Shown here: positions 57,701 through 64,000 of the stretch, piece by piece | Position numbering within the stretch: the stretch's first letter is position 1 | How the letters are laid out: each line of letters starts with the position of its first letter | Assembly (NCBI GenBank): GCA_028583605.1 | Contig: CM053336.1 | Span: 20,507,004-20,571,003 of the forward strand | Reading direction: 5' to 3' | Origin: Dastarcus helophoroides | Taxonomy: Eukaryota > Arthropoda > Insecta > Coleoptera > Bothrideridae | DNA length: 64,000 bases | Notes under the pieces: generated by a model | Seen by the model: the letters and a program-made list of their open reading frames with translations, nothing else | The model's database searches: none | Told to the model about the DNA's origin: nothing | Translations under genes and position numbers: made by a program

Positions 57701-60700
57701 TCTTAATTATGTAATTAGCTAATCACGAAGTTAACTTTCCTTTATATAACCGGGCTAAAGTTTTTTTAGAAATGCTAGTTTCTTCTGAAAAGTCGCAAAT
57801 TCGCAATTTTTAATTTTATTCTTTAAAAGTGTTACTTAAAACTCAAAACATGAAAAATAATTTGGTTTCTTAAGACGAAGTGAGGAAAAAAACAGTTGCT
57901 ATTTTGCATTATTAGTCGATTTTTCTCTATAACATAGAATTAAACATTAAATATGTATTTCAGCTTTAACAAACTTACTACTTTCGCTCTTGATGACGTT
58001 ATTCAACAAATCCTGGAAGAGTTCCACGGTTCTACTGCTGGACGACTCCCCCATGTCGTTACTGACGTCGTTCGTAGTAAATTGCGTTTCGCTCTGACCT
58101 GCTTGAATCTGATGCTCCACCGAAGACTCGGAGTCTTCGCCGTCGGAATTGTAATTCTGGGGATAGACGAGCGGATTTGGGCCCATCACGTTCAGTGAAC
58201 TTGATATTGGGTGATTCGCTTTAGCGGGCTGATTCATAGCGTACTCTGTTGTACGAGTGGATAAACTCAGTTTTGTCGGCAGAGACTCCAATGGGTTACT
58301 AGAACCGCTTGTTGTAGGGGTTAGAGTTACGGGCTGTTTGGGGATGCCAAATAGATCTTCTCGACGGGCGTTCGGTTGTAGGAGGTGTGGCTGATCCGCA
58401 AGCGGGAGGGCTTCTGCAAGGGGAGTTTCGAAGGGATCTGGGGGTGGACAGCCCAGACATAAGGTCGACTCTGATCTCTGTAAAACAAACATTGTTAGTA
58501 GGAGGCTTGGTTACTGAAAAGTTGCTCTCTATATGCTAATACCCGACGGTGTGTTTACATTGGATAGTTTATCCCGCACATATCTCTGTGACAAAATATA
58601 TAAAGTGTTAATAATCCTGACGGTGCATTTACACTAGACACCTTAGTCCGATTTCTCTCTGACACAAATTATATTTTCTCTCTGACATAAGTATCAACTA
58701 TCCTGAGAGAAGCTATCCAGCTCCTAGCTGTGTAGATAAGTCTCGGATAGCTTCCCTCAAAATAGTTGACACTTATGTCAGAGGGAAATGTGAGGAATAA
58801 ACCCACCGCCAGCTTTGTGAATAATTCTCGGATAGCTTCTTTCAGGATAGTTGATACTTATCTCCGAGACAAATGTATGGAATAAAGTGTCTAGTATAGA
58901 CGCAGCCTAAGACATTGTAAGCTTGAAATTTCAAGTTTAAATTAATAATTTCCCAAAAAATTCGACAGTTTAAAAATTAATCAAATTTTCATACCAAAAA
59001 AAATCAAATTTCAAGTTTATAAATTTCAAGGTTTAAGTGGGAATGGCGATAAATTTATAAAAAGAATTCACGTTTTAAAACAAAACACGGCTATTTAAAC
59101 TTTAAAATGAAAGTGGATACGTGGAACTTCTATAACTCGAACTTTGATAATTCGAACAAAATTGATTGGCATCAGCTTCAAGAGTAAATATTTAATATAA
59201 ATTTTACTTGATAACTCGAATTTCTTGATAACTCGAATAAAATAATTGGCGCCAGATTTTATAAGTGGAAGTTTCTGACACTAAACCAAGGGGAAACCTC
59301 TATTTATAGTTTCCATACAATGTACGATAATGGCCATTTGCACGATAATTTTTGGAAATTCAATATAAAAGGTATATTTAGTGTCAATTTAATGATGGAC
59401 AAAAATTTTTTGCGGAAAATAGTGTATTATTGTCAAAAATTTAAATTTTAAAATTATTCAAAAGATTTCTTCTTCAAAATCCAATTTGAAGCTAGAAATC
59501 CAAAGAAAAAGATCCACATAAACAGTACGACCTTTTGGAAAAAGAAACTCCCAATTTCATATATTTTTGGACATTTTGAAGTCGAAATATCGCGTTTGAA
59601 GTAGAAAATGGAAAATGGCAAAATTACGAATTTAAAACGGAGATATGTCGATTTTTTTTGTTAAAATTTCTTTATCAAAGTTTCGAAGTTTTTAAAAAAA
59701 AAATAATTTTTTCACCTTTTTGAAATTATTTTTGAAAATTAAAAAATTTGGCATCTTGTGATTGAAAATGTATATCTTTTTTTAACATTTTAACTTAAAA
59801 ACTTCAACTTTATTGCAAAACTGACTGTTTTTAAATTCGATTTTTTACAAACATTTCAATTTTTGAAAACATTGATTCACTTGAAATGTCTCCTTTTTTA
59901 ATTTGACAAAATTTTGGCAACTGCTCAAAATTGGACTTTCTGCAAATGACGATTTTAAAAACAAATCTCATTTTTCCGATTTTTATTGGAAAAATGTCGA
60001 ATTTCCAATCTTCCATTTTTCTAAATTTTAACTTTGTAAATTTCAACCTTTACACTCTTCAAGAATTTATTTTTTTTTAAAATTTTTGGAAAATGTTGAC
60101 ACAAAAGTATGATCTTTTTTCAAAGTTTTGACATTTTTCAAAATTTTGATTTTTTTATAAATCTTCAATTTTTTAAAAATATTTGGAATCTTTGACTATT
60201 TCTAGAAGTTTTGATTTTTGTTTAAATGTGGACTTTTTTAAAATTTCAAATTTTTTTAAGTTTCGACTTTTATATAAGTAGTAAATTGGACTTTTATTTA
60301 AAAAATTAAAAATTCGATTTTTTTGAATTTTTTTAACTTTTTCAAAAGATTCACTTTCTTGGAAAATTTCGACCCTTTATCTGTTAAGATTTACTGTTGG
60401 CAATTTTTACTTTGTTAAGTTAGTTGCAGATCTGTCATGTGTGCTGCTTTTTGAGTGTGAAGTTAGTCACGCAGAACATTTGACATAAGCATGTTTCGTT
60501 TTTTGTAATGCTCGCCAGTTTTAAAAATAAACATGTTTTAATAATAAAAGATGTGACTTTTAATAAAACCAAAAAGTAATAAATTAACATTATCTTCATA
60601 ACTTGAACTTTTTTTCTGGCAAATCACTGTTCGGGTTATTAAAGTTCGACTGTATGTCTCAAACATTTCAGCATTATTCTTACAAACTACAACTGTTATT

Positions 60701-63700
60701 AAGACGCGAAAGAAGCTTACTTGGAAAAATGAGTGTTTCCTTCCTTTTCCCGAATTTGGTTGATTTGAAGTGTTTAAATTGTTTGACAAAGAAGCCAGAT
60801 TGGAGACCTCTTGATCGTCCAAAGATTCTGTCTCCATTGCCACTGTGATATCATCTTCCCCTTCGTCATTATCATTTTCATCCTGAAAACGATTTTGATT
60901 ATTTTAAATTTCGATCACATGCAGCCAGAATTCTAGTTTTTGATAGGGAAAAAAAACCTGCATATTCAGAATCTAGAACAGGAGTGGCCAACACGTCGAC
61001 CGCAAAGGTTTTGAAAGTAGCCAGTGAAGCCAAAGTTGAACAATTTGGTTTAATTTAAATTTAAAATTGTTGCACTATAAAAAATGTGAAAAATCCTAAA
61101 ACAGTTTGCCCACATTCATAGTAGCCCGCAGATTATATTTTATAGAATAAGTAGCCCTTAAGGTATAAAGCTTGGCCACACCTGATCTAGAGAGTACCAC
61201 AAAGAGGTCTTTAAAAATCTAAAGGGGGCCATTTATCATGATAATTTTACCTGATCGTTCCATGGTGGTAAAGGTAATCCTTCCTTTCTCAAATCGCTAT
61301 CAGTGATGTCGGAATTGCCAGATCTCATGAAATATATCAAAGCGTCGAAAACGTAAGCCACATGTTTCAAAGCAGATACATCCAAGATGGGTAATGAATC
61401 TAAATGTTCGTTGTTGTGGGCCCTCATCAGCGACAGGCAGTAGGAAAGAAACTCTCTCCTTGCTGTGTGAGCATCAGCACCTAGGACATAATTGTAGTAA
61501 CAGAGAAAAAACAATCATTTGAAATATTTTAATAATGGCTCTATTTTTTTAGTTGCGAATGATGCGACTATGGGAAAAGTTACGAATTCCTCGAGTAAAA
61601 GGGTTTTTGTTTTACTTCAAAAGCAGAACTTCATTTTTCTCAAATTTTGTCGGGTTTTATAATGTTATTTTCTAAGAACTAGATTCGTGTTGTTTTTAAA
61701 TTATTATATCTAAAAGTGAAATGACAACGAACCCCTCCGCCCCCTGCACACTGATTGTGAGTTTCATATATGAGCAATTTTTCTTGTGGTTTATTTTTTT
61801 TTTGTGGAATGGACTGGTCCTTGGTTATCTTCAAAAACTGATATACAAATCTTGTCCCCTGAAATCAAGAAAGATTAAAAACACAGCTAATCTAACATGT
61901 TTTGGCAGTCAAGCTTCATCTTCAGAGAGATACTAACTTTGAAACGTGTTAGATCAACTGTTGTTGTGTTTTTTAATCTTTCTTGATTTTAGGGGACAAG
62001 ATTTGTATATCAATTTTTCTTGTGATGTTAACTAACAGTGCTTAGTTTAAAAAAGTTTCTTCTTTGTGTTTAATACATACCGTCTCTGTCTGGTCTAGAC
62101 CTTCCACTTTCAACATTTGTAGAAAATCCAACGATTCTGTAACCATTAGAGTTGCCAGATGTGCTTTGGACAGCATGACTTCTATGGGCTGAGCGAATAT
62201 TGGATATCGAACCTATTTAAATAAAAAAGTAGAAGCTTTAAGTGATTTACATTTAAACAAGTTAAAATATTATATTGCTATATTATACAGTTTATTATGA
62301 AAGCAATAATTTTAATTTTTTTGTATCCTACAAACATCATCGGAAAGCCACAAAGTTATGCAAATAACAAAAAAGTACCTGAATTAACCCCGCTAATTGA
62401 ATGATTCGCTAGGGCGGGATCCAGAGAGTTGGTTAAAGATGCGCCAAATTTCAATTGAGCTTCTGTGGCATCCATTACCGTTAGCAACCAATCCCATGTG
62501 GGTTTTAGGCGGAATTCTAGATAAATCTGTAAAAATAATAAATAAAACGCTGTTATAATAAATATTTGTAATATGAAATCTTATAAGCAGTATAAATATG
62601 TAACTTTGGGAAATTCATAAGTTTACATGAAACAAGGGCTGAGTGAGAATCTTAGAAAAAATTGAAACCTCGAATTTAAAATTTTGGGAAAAAAACATTA
62701 ACATTTTTGAAAAATATTCGAAATTCCGAAGGAACCCCATAACTCAAATATAAAAAAAACCTCAAAATATTGAGAAAACACTCCAAATTTACTTTGATGA
62801 TAAATTCTCAATATTTTGGGTTTAAACATGAGATATAAGAATCTAAATTTCAAAAAATAATAAAAATCTCTATATTCTGGGTTTACTCATTGGAGGCTAA
62901 TATTTGAAAAATTAAAAATTAAAAGTTTTAAAAAAGTCGAATTGTTCAAATCATTAGATTTTCTGAGATGTCGACTTTTTCTACGAATTCCGAAATAACT
63001 TTTTCTTTTTTGAATTTCAAAGATTTAGCTTTCTGCAAGATGATTTTTTCTTTGAAATTTCAAGAACATTTTTTAAAAGTATTTTGATTGACAAAAAAGC
63101 ACTAAGTAAATAAATAATAGAAATACTAATAAGTAGGAACCAAAATAATCACCTGAACATTATAGATATCGTCTTGGGAAACTTCCATGCTTGAATAGGA
63201 CGATATAATTTGATTCATATTAGACATACTTGATAATAAATCCGCAATCTGACGAACCAATATACCTGTAAGACAAAATTTTTTATTTATACATCACCAC
63301 ATATTATTAATGAACTTTAATTCAATTTTGAACAGCTTCTTTGGAGAGTGATTTATTTTTTATAAATACTTCTTGATGCGTAACAGTAAATGTTATTTAA
63401 TAGCCTTTCCAGTTCAATATATTTTGCTATTTTTTAGGTGTAAGACGTTTTTAGAACTTCAAACATCTTTTTATGAATTTAAACTTACCAAAAGCCCTAG
63501 CGAGGCAACTAGCTGTTGTAGCCATAGTAACAGGCTCAGTGCTGGTCGTCACAGTGGTACTTCCAGTTGTCGACCTCCTCAAAGAACTTGGATCGATAAA
63601 CACCAAATTGTTACCGCCCGCCAAACGCACCCCAGTCGATCTATTGGCATCTCGAGATCTAATGGCCCACTGCATATTCTGGGGAGCCAAATTGGTACGC

Positions 63701-63721
63701 TGACCATGTCCCGTGGCATTG
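42508..63721 (-). CDS. hyd: UBR5 / hyperplastic discs HECT E3 ligase, C-terminal half (19 exons)
   Basis: Nineteen - strand exons join in phase into 3988 nt: one leading spare base, 1328 codons and TAA at 42510-42508. The order matches UBR5: [11 protein letters not shown] block, [22 protein letters not shown], the [17 protein letters not shown] block, an acidic region, [79 protein letters not shown] domain ([20 protein letters not shown]) and HECT domain ending [11 protein letters not shown]5 is a nuclear and cytoplasmic N-degron and quality-control ubiquitin ligase; its MLLE domain binds PAM2 peptides such as that of Paip2. The N-terminal half, with the UBA, RCC1-like and UBR-box parts, lies beyond the right edge. 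The gene converges on eIF4G. Confidence 0.96.
42721..44008 (-). other. Last UBR5 intron
   Basis: AT-rich intron. AAAAATCCGTTCAGCTGG near 43929 is a transposon-like phrase related to the fragment at 20929. Nothing else recognised. Confidence 0.4.
44009..44239 (-). CDS. hyd: UBR5 exon, HECT domain
   Basis: Reads [60 protein letters not shown], ending [17 protein letters not shown]. It matches RKGLLDVLPKNSLEDLTAED and [20 protein letters not shown] of human UBR5. Confidence 0.97.
44294..44441 (-). CDS. hyd: UBR5 exon, HECT domain
   Basis: Reads [40 protein letters not shown] and ends [10 protein letters not shown]. It matches AIDLCKEEGGGQVELIPNGV and NVYEYVRKYAEHRM of human UBR5. Confidence 0.96.
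44500..44706 (-). CDS. hyd: UBR5 exon, HECT N-lobe
   Basis: Reads [60 protein letters not shown], ending FSALDLNF. This is the HECT N-lobe of UBR5 ([20 protein letters not shown]). Two spare bases before GTAAGT. Confidence 0.97.
44950..46680. repeat. A-rich-strand AT array in a UBR5 intron
   Basis: GAAAAAGTCGAATTTTGAGAAAA units, read on the + strand; relative to UBR5 transcription the array is T-rich. No exon signals. Confidence 0.75.
46716..46894. mobile_element. piggyBac-like MITE with TTAA target duplication
   Basis: The 179 bp element begins CCCATTTACGCCCACTAT and ends GTGGTGGCCATTAATGGG, flanked on both sides by TTAA (46712-46715 and 46895-46898). TTAA targeting and CCC..GGG ends are the piggyBac pattern. 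No coding capacity. Confidence 0.65.
46950..47112. mobile_element. pogo/Tc1-like MITE remnant
   Basis: CAGTCGACTCCCGCTAAAGT TGCGTCCGTTAAAGTTGC on the left and the inverted GCAACTTTAACGGTCGA on the right. The CAGTCGACTC-type end resembles pogo-family terminal repeats. Confidence 0.45.
47155..47505. mobile_element. MITE R2 copy 2
   Basis: Closely related to 36106-36434. Inner terminal repeats TAGTGTGCTGCTGTCATTTT and AAAATGACAGCAGCACACTA are perfect over 20 bp, bounded by TA dinucleotides as in TA-targeting elements. It lies in a UBR5 intron. Confidence 0.8.
47614..47824 (-). CDS. hyd: UBR5 exon (MLLE to HECT linker, HECT start)
   Basis: Reads [20 protein letters not shown], then an acidic [40 protein letters not shown], ending VGR. 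It matches DNAPLFYQPGKRGFYTPRPG and RLNCFRNIGR of human UBR5. Confidence 0.96.
48450..48633 (-). CDS. hyd: UBR5 exon, MLLE domain
   Basis: Reads [40 protein letters not shown] and [20 protein letters not shown]. It carries the KITGMLLE signature (here RITGMLLE) that binds PAM2 peptides in PABP and UBR5. One spare base before GTATAT. Confidence 0.97.
48634..49379 (-). other. UBR5 intron before the MLLE exon
   Basis: AT-rich intron; no repeat, exon or RNA signal recognised. Confidence 0.4.
49380..49492 (-). CDS. hyd: UBR5 exon (start of MLLE)
   Basis: Reads [20 protein letters not shown] and ends [22 protein letters not shown] corresponds to LGERLYPR, the first helix of the MLLE (PABC-like) domain. 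Confidence 0.95.
49665..49863 (-). CDS. hyd: UBR5 exon (Arg-rich linker)
   Basis: Reads [20 protein letters not shown] and [20 protein letters not shown], then [20 protein letters not shown]. It matches the Arg-rich segment and LSIDTRPFRPASEGNPSDDP of human UBR5. Confidence 0.94.
49916..50146 (-). CDS. hyd: UBR5 exon ([20 protein letters not shown])
   Basis: Reads [20 protein letters not shown], then [40 protein letters not shown] and ends NLENAQ. This is the HECT-like pre-domain motif [13 protein letters not shown] of UBR5. Confidence 0.97.
50461..50572. mobile_element. Short pogo-like MITE remnant
   Basis: GTACTATTCGAGCGCAAACC TCGATTAAAGCGAAG and the inverted AAACGAGGTTTTACTGTA form loosely matching ends of about 110 bp. 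Tentative. Confidence 0.3.
50619..50966 (-). CDS. hyd: UBR5 exon ([17 protein letters not shown])
   Basis: Begins [18 protein letters not shown] and continues [60 protein letters not shown]. This segment is almost that of human UBR5 ([20 protein letters not shown]). The donor GTGGGA is less typical than its neighbours. Confidence 0.96.
51290..52215. repeat. T-rich-strand AT array in a UBR5 intron
   Basis: TTTTTCAAAATTTCGAC-type units on the + strand. No exon. Confidence 0.7.
52311..52519. repeat. Near-perfect 209 bp hairpin (snapback element)
   Basis: TTCTAATGCACAGACCAATA GG... TTTATTAGATT... CAGTTTGGTATATC is followed after a loop of about 14 bases by its reverse complement, ending TTGGTCTGTGCATTAGAA. 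The arms of about 97 bp differ at few positions, which suggests recent origin or ongoing gene conversion. Confidence 0.9.
53140..53282. mobile_element. Possible hAT-type fragment
   Basis: ATATCCGAAACTATCGGATA, repeated TATCCGTATCCG phrases and the end CCCTAACAACCCTAG resemble palindrome-rich hAT MITEs. No target duplication found. Confidence 0.3.
53504..53671 (-). CDS. hyd: UBR5 exon
   Basis: It has 56 codons, phase 0 to phase 0: [20 protein letters not shown] and ending [11 protein letters not shown]. Ser-rich linker upstream of the conserved GRWRLSL block. Flanked by TTTTTTTACAG and GTAAGT. Confidence 0.85.
53940..55690. repeat. A-rich-strand AT array in a UBR5 intron
   Basis: GAAAAAGTCGAATTTT-type units, interrupted by a unique piece at about 55200-55310. 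No exon. Confidence 0.7.
56258..56475 (-). CDS. hyd: UBR5 exon
   Basis: Reads [40 protein letters not shown] and ends [18 protein letters not shown]. Low-complexity and insect-specific in detail; recognised by phase continuity on both sides and by coding-like composition. Confidence 0.85.
56830..57470. repeat. T-rich-strand AT array in a UBR5 intron
   Basis: TTTTTGAAAATTTCAAC-type units. No exon. Confidence 0.65.
57979..58477 (-). CDS. hyd: UBR5 exon (SESTLCLGC / [13 protein letters not shown] region)
   Basis: The longest UBR5 exon in the window. It begins [49 protein letters not shown], and continues as Ser/Asn-rich sequence with [19 protein letters not shown] and [11 protein letters not shown]. 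The first 50 residues are nearly those of vertebrate UBR5. The donor is GTAAGT at 57978, leaving one spare base. Confidence 0.96.
58619..58908. mobile_element. MITE with terminal and internal inverted repeats
   Basis: The left end TGACGGTGCATTTACACTAG ACACC is answered by GTGTCTAGTATAGACGCAGCC on the right. Inside, TCTGACATAAGTATCAACTA TCC and the inverted ATAGTTGACACTTATGTCAGA form a second foldback (about 58680-58785). A partial second left end (GACGGTGTGTTTACATTGG) precedes it at 58547. Confidence 0.6.
59115..59320. mobile_element. Degenerate repeat with AACTCGAA phrases
   Basis: TATAACTCGAACTTTGATAA, TTGATAACTCGAATTTCTTG and AGTTTCTGACACTAAACC give a loose dyad pattern like decayed pogo/Tigger MITEs. 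Assignment uncertain. Confidence 0.25.
59640..60400. repeat. T-rich-strand AT array in a UBR5 intron
   Basis: TTTTGAAAATTT / TTTTTCAAAATTTTGAC units. No exon. Confidence 0.65.
60721..60882 (-). CDS. hyd: UBR5 exon (acidic region)
   Basis: Reads [20 protein letters not shown] and ends [10 protein letters not shown]. It matches the acidic stretch and the HPFFRRSDSMTFLGC approach of human UBR5. Phase 0 at both ends. Confidence 0.92.
61251..61480 (-). CDS. hyd: UBR5 exon
   Basis: Reads [56 protein letters not shown] and ends LPLPPWNDQ. It matches FLNYALSLMRSHNDEHSDVLPVLD and [14 protein letters not shown] of human UBR5. Confidence 0.96.
61840..62011. repeat. Snapback element R3
   Basis: GATATACAAATCTTGTCCCC TGAAATCAAGAAAGATTAAA is mirrored by TTTAATCTTTCTTGATTTTA GGGGACAAGATTTGTATATC. 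A diverged single-arm relative, with the same TCCTTGGTTACCTTCAAAAA lead, is at 19048-19165. Confidence 0.8.
62081..62212 (-). CDS. hyd: UBR5 exon
   Basis: Reads [20 protein letters not shown] then [21 protein letters not shown] low-complexity linker in the position where human UBR5 has the ARREEASLRTLEGRRR region. Both joins are in phase; the donor is GTATGT. Confidence 0.85.
62379..62526 (-). CDS. hyd: UBR5 exon
   Basis: Reads [20 protein letters not shown] then [20 protein letters not shown], equal in pattern to IYLEYRLKPTWNWLVSVMDSTEAQLRYG of human UBR5. One spare base at the end. Confidence 0.96.
62640..63065. repeat. AT-rich low-complexity intron segment of UBR5
   Basis: Short mixture of A-polar and T-polar array units between two UBR5 exons. 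No exon. Confidence 0.5.
63153..63265 (-). CDS. hyd: UBR5 exon
   Basis: Reads [20 protein letters not shown] then [11 protein letters not shown], continuing ARAFG without a break in phase. It ends in phase 0 before the donor GTGATT. Confidence 0.92.
63489..63721 (-). CDS. hyd: UBR5 exon (first in window)
   Basis: Reads [53 protein letters not shown] and ends [11 protein letters not shown]. The [10 protein letters not shown] and FIDP..LRR blocks and the Thr/Ser-rich run before the ARAFG segment are typical of UBR5. It enters with one base of a split codon, so more exons lie upstream outside the window. Confidence 0.93.
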
Positions 63722-64000
63722 CTGTAATGGCTTCTTTCATAGACAACGATCAGATAATAAAAACAACACAGAAAACTAACTAGTCAGCACCTAGGTGCAC
63801 ACCTGGGAAAATCCGAAGAAATCCCAAAGAAAAAAAAAACATAATAGCTAGTACACACTCGTAACAAAATCGTGGAACTCGTGTCTATGGACAAAGTTCT
63901 GCAATCCCTACTAATATGTAAATGCGAAAGTGTGTTTGTCTGTCTGTCTGTCCGGTTCAGTGTTGCCAGATTTCGCGCACTTTCTCGATTTGCTGCTCTC
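63722..64000 (-). other. UBR5 intron at the right edge with a TGTC microsatellite
   Basis: CTACTAATATGTAAATGCGA followed by TGTTTGTCTGTCTGTCTGTC near 63909-63951 resembles the start of a common insect transposon-associated repeat. The next upstream UBR5 exon lies outside the window. Confidence 0.45.

Noticed and set aside
63373..63783. 136-codon + strand frame opposite a UBR5 exon
   Set aside because: Antisense shadow of the exon at 63489-63721.

Overview
The window looks like nuclear DNA of an insect (an arthropod at least; I cannot name the species, and a beetle is only a guess). It is AT-rich and built of GT-AG spliced genes with long introns full of degenerate AAAATTTTGA-type low-complexity arrays and short non-autonomous DNA transposons. 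There is no bacterial, organellar or viral gene content.

Two conserved protein genes converge tail to tail. On the + strand, 4932-39823 holds the translation initiation scaffold eIF4G: 21 coding exons in consistent phase give a 1547-residue product with an N-terminal low-complexity region, an eIF4E-binding YDKDFLM motif, a MIF4G domain, an MA3 domain and a C-terminal W2/HEAT domain, stopping at 39821-39823. Two further short first exons sit inside a 12.6 kb intron (18390-18405 and 23898-23931). Each carries a start codon in good context, lies next to a CpG-richer stretch and is phase-compatible with the exon at 25726, so shorter isoforms starting MGRRKS or [12 protein letters not shown] are predicted. 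On the - strand, 63721 down to 42508 holds the C-terminal 1328 residues of the HECT E3 ubiquitin ligase UBR5/hyperplastic discs in 19 exons, with the MLLE domain and the complete HECT domain including the catalytic cysteine. Its 5' half lies beyond the right edge.

The most notable unannotated content is a set of seven intronic RNA-like elements in eIF4G, all in the sense orientation and one per intron. Family A has five copies of about 129 nt (25381, 26680, 27747, 31963, 32623). The core is nearly invariant while the flanks have decayed, and each copy has two hairpins, a hinge box and a 3' ACA. Family B has two copies of about 138 nt (35204, 38742) and fits a canonical box H/ACA snoRNA: both lower stems, both upper stems, the H box and an ACA three bases from the end, with base changes that keep pairing. 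All seven lie downstream of every predicted promoter, so every eIF4G isoform would carry them.

The rest is intron and intergenic sequence. There are strand-polarised AT arrays (one with a roughly 480 bp higher-order repeat at 1-3130), a 953 bp hAT-type element with an 8 bp target duplication, piggyBac-like and other MITEs, a 209 bp near-perfect hairpin at 52.3 kb, several snapback elements, and a puzzling set of short open segments between the two genes at 40.9-41.8 kb.
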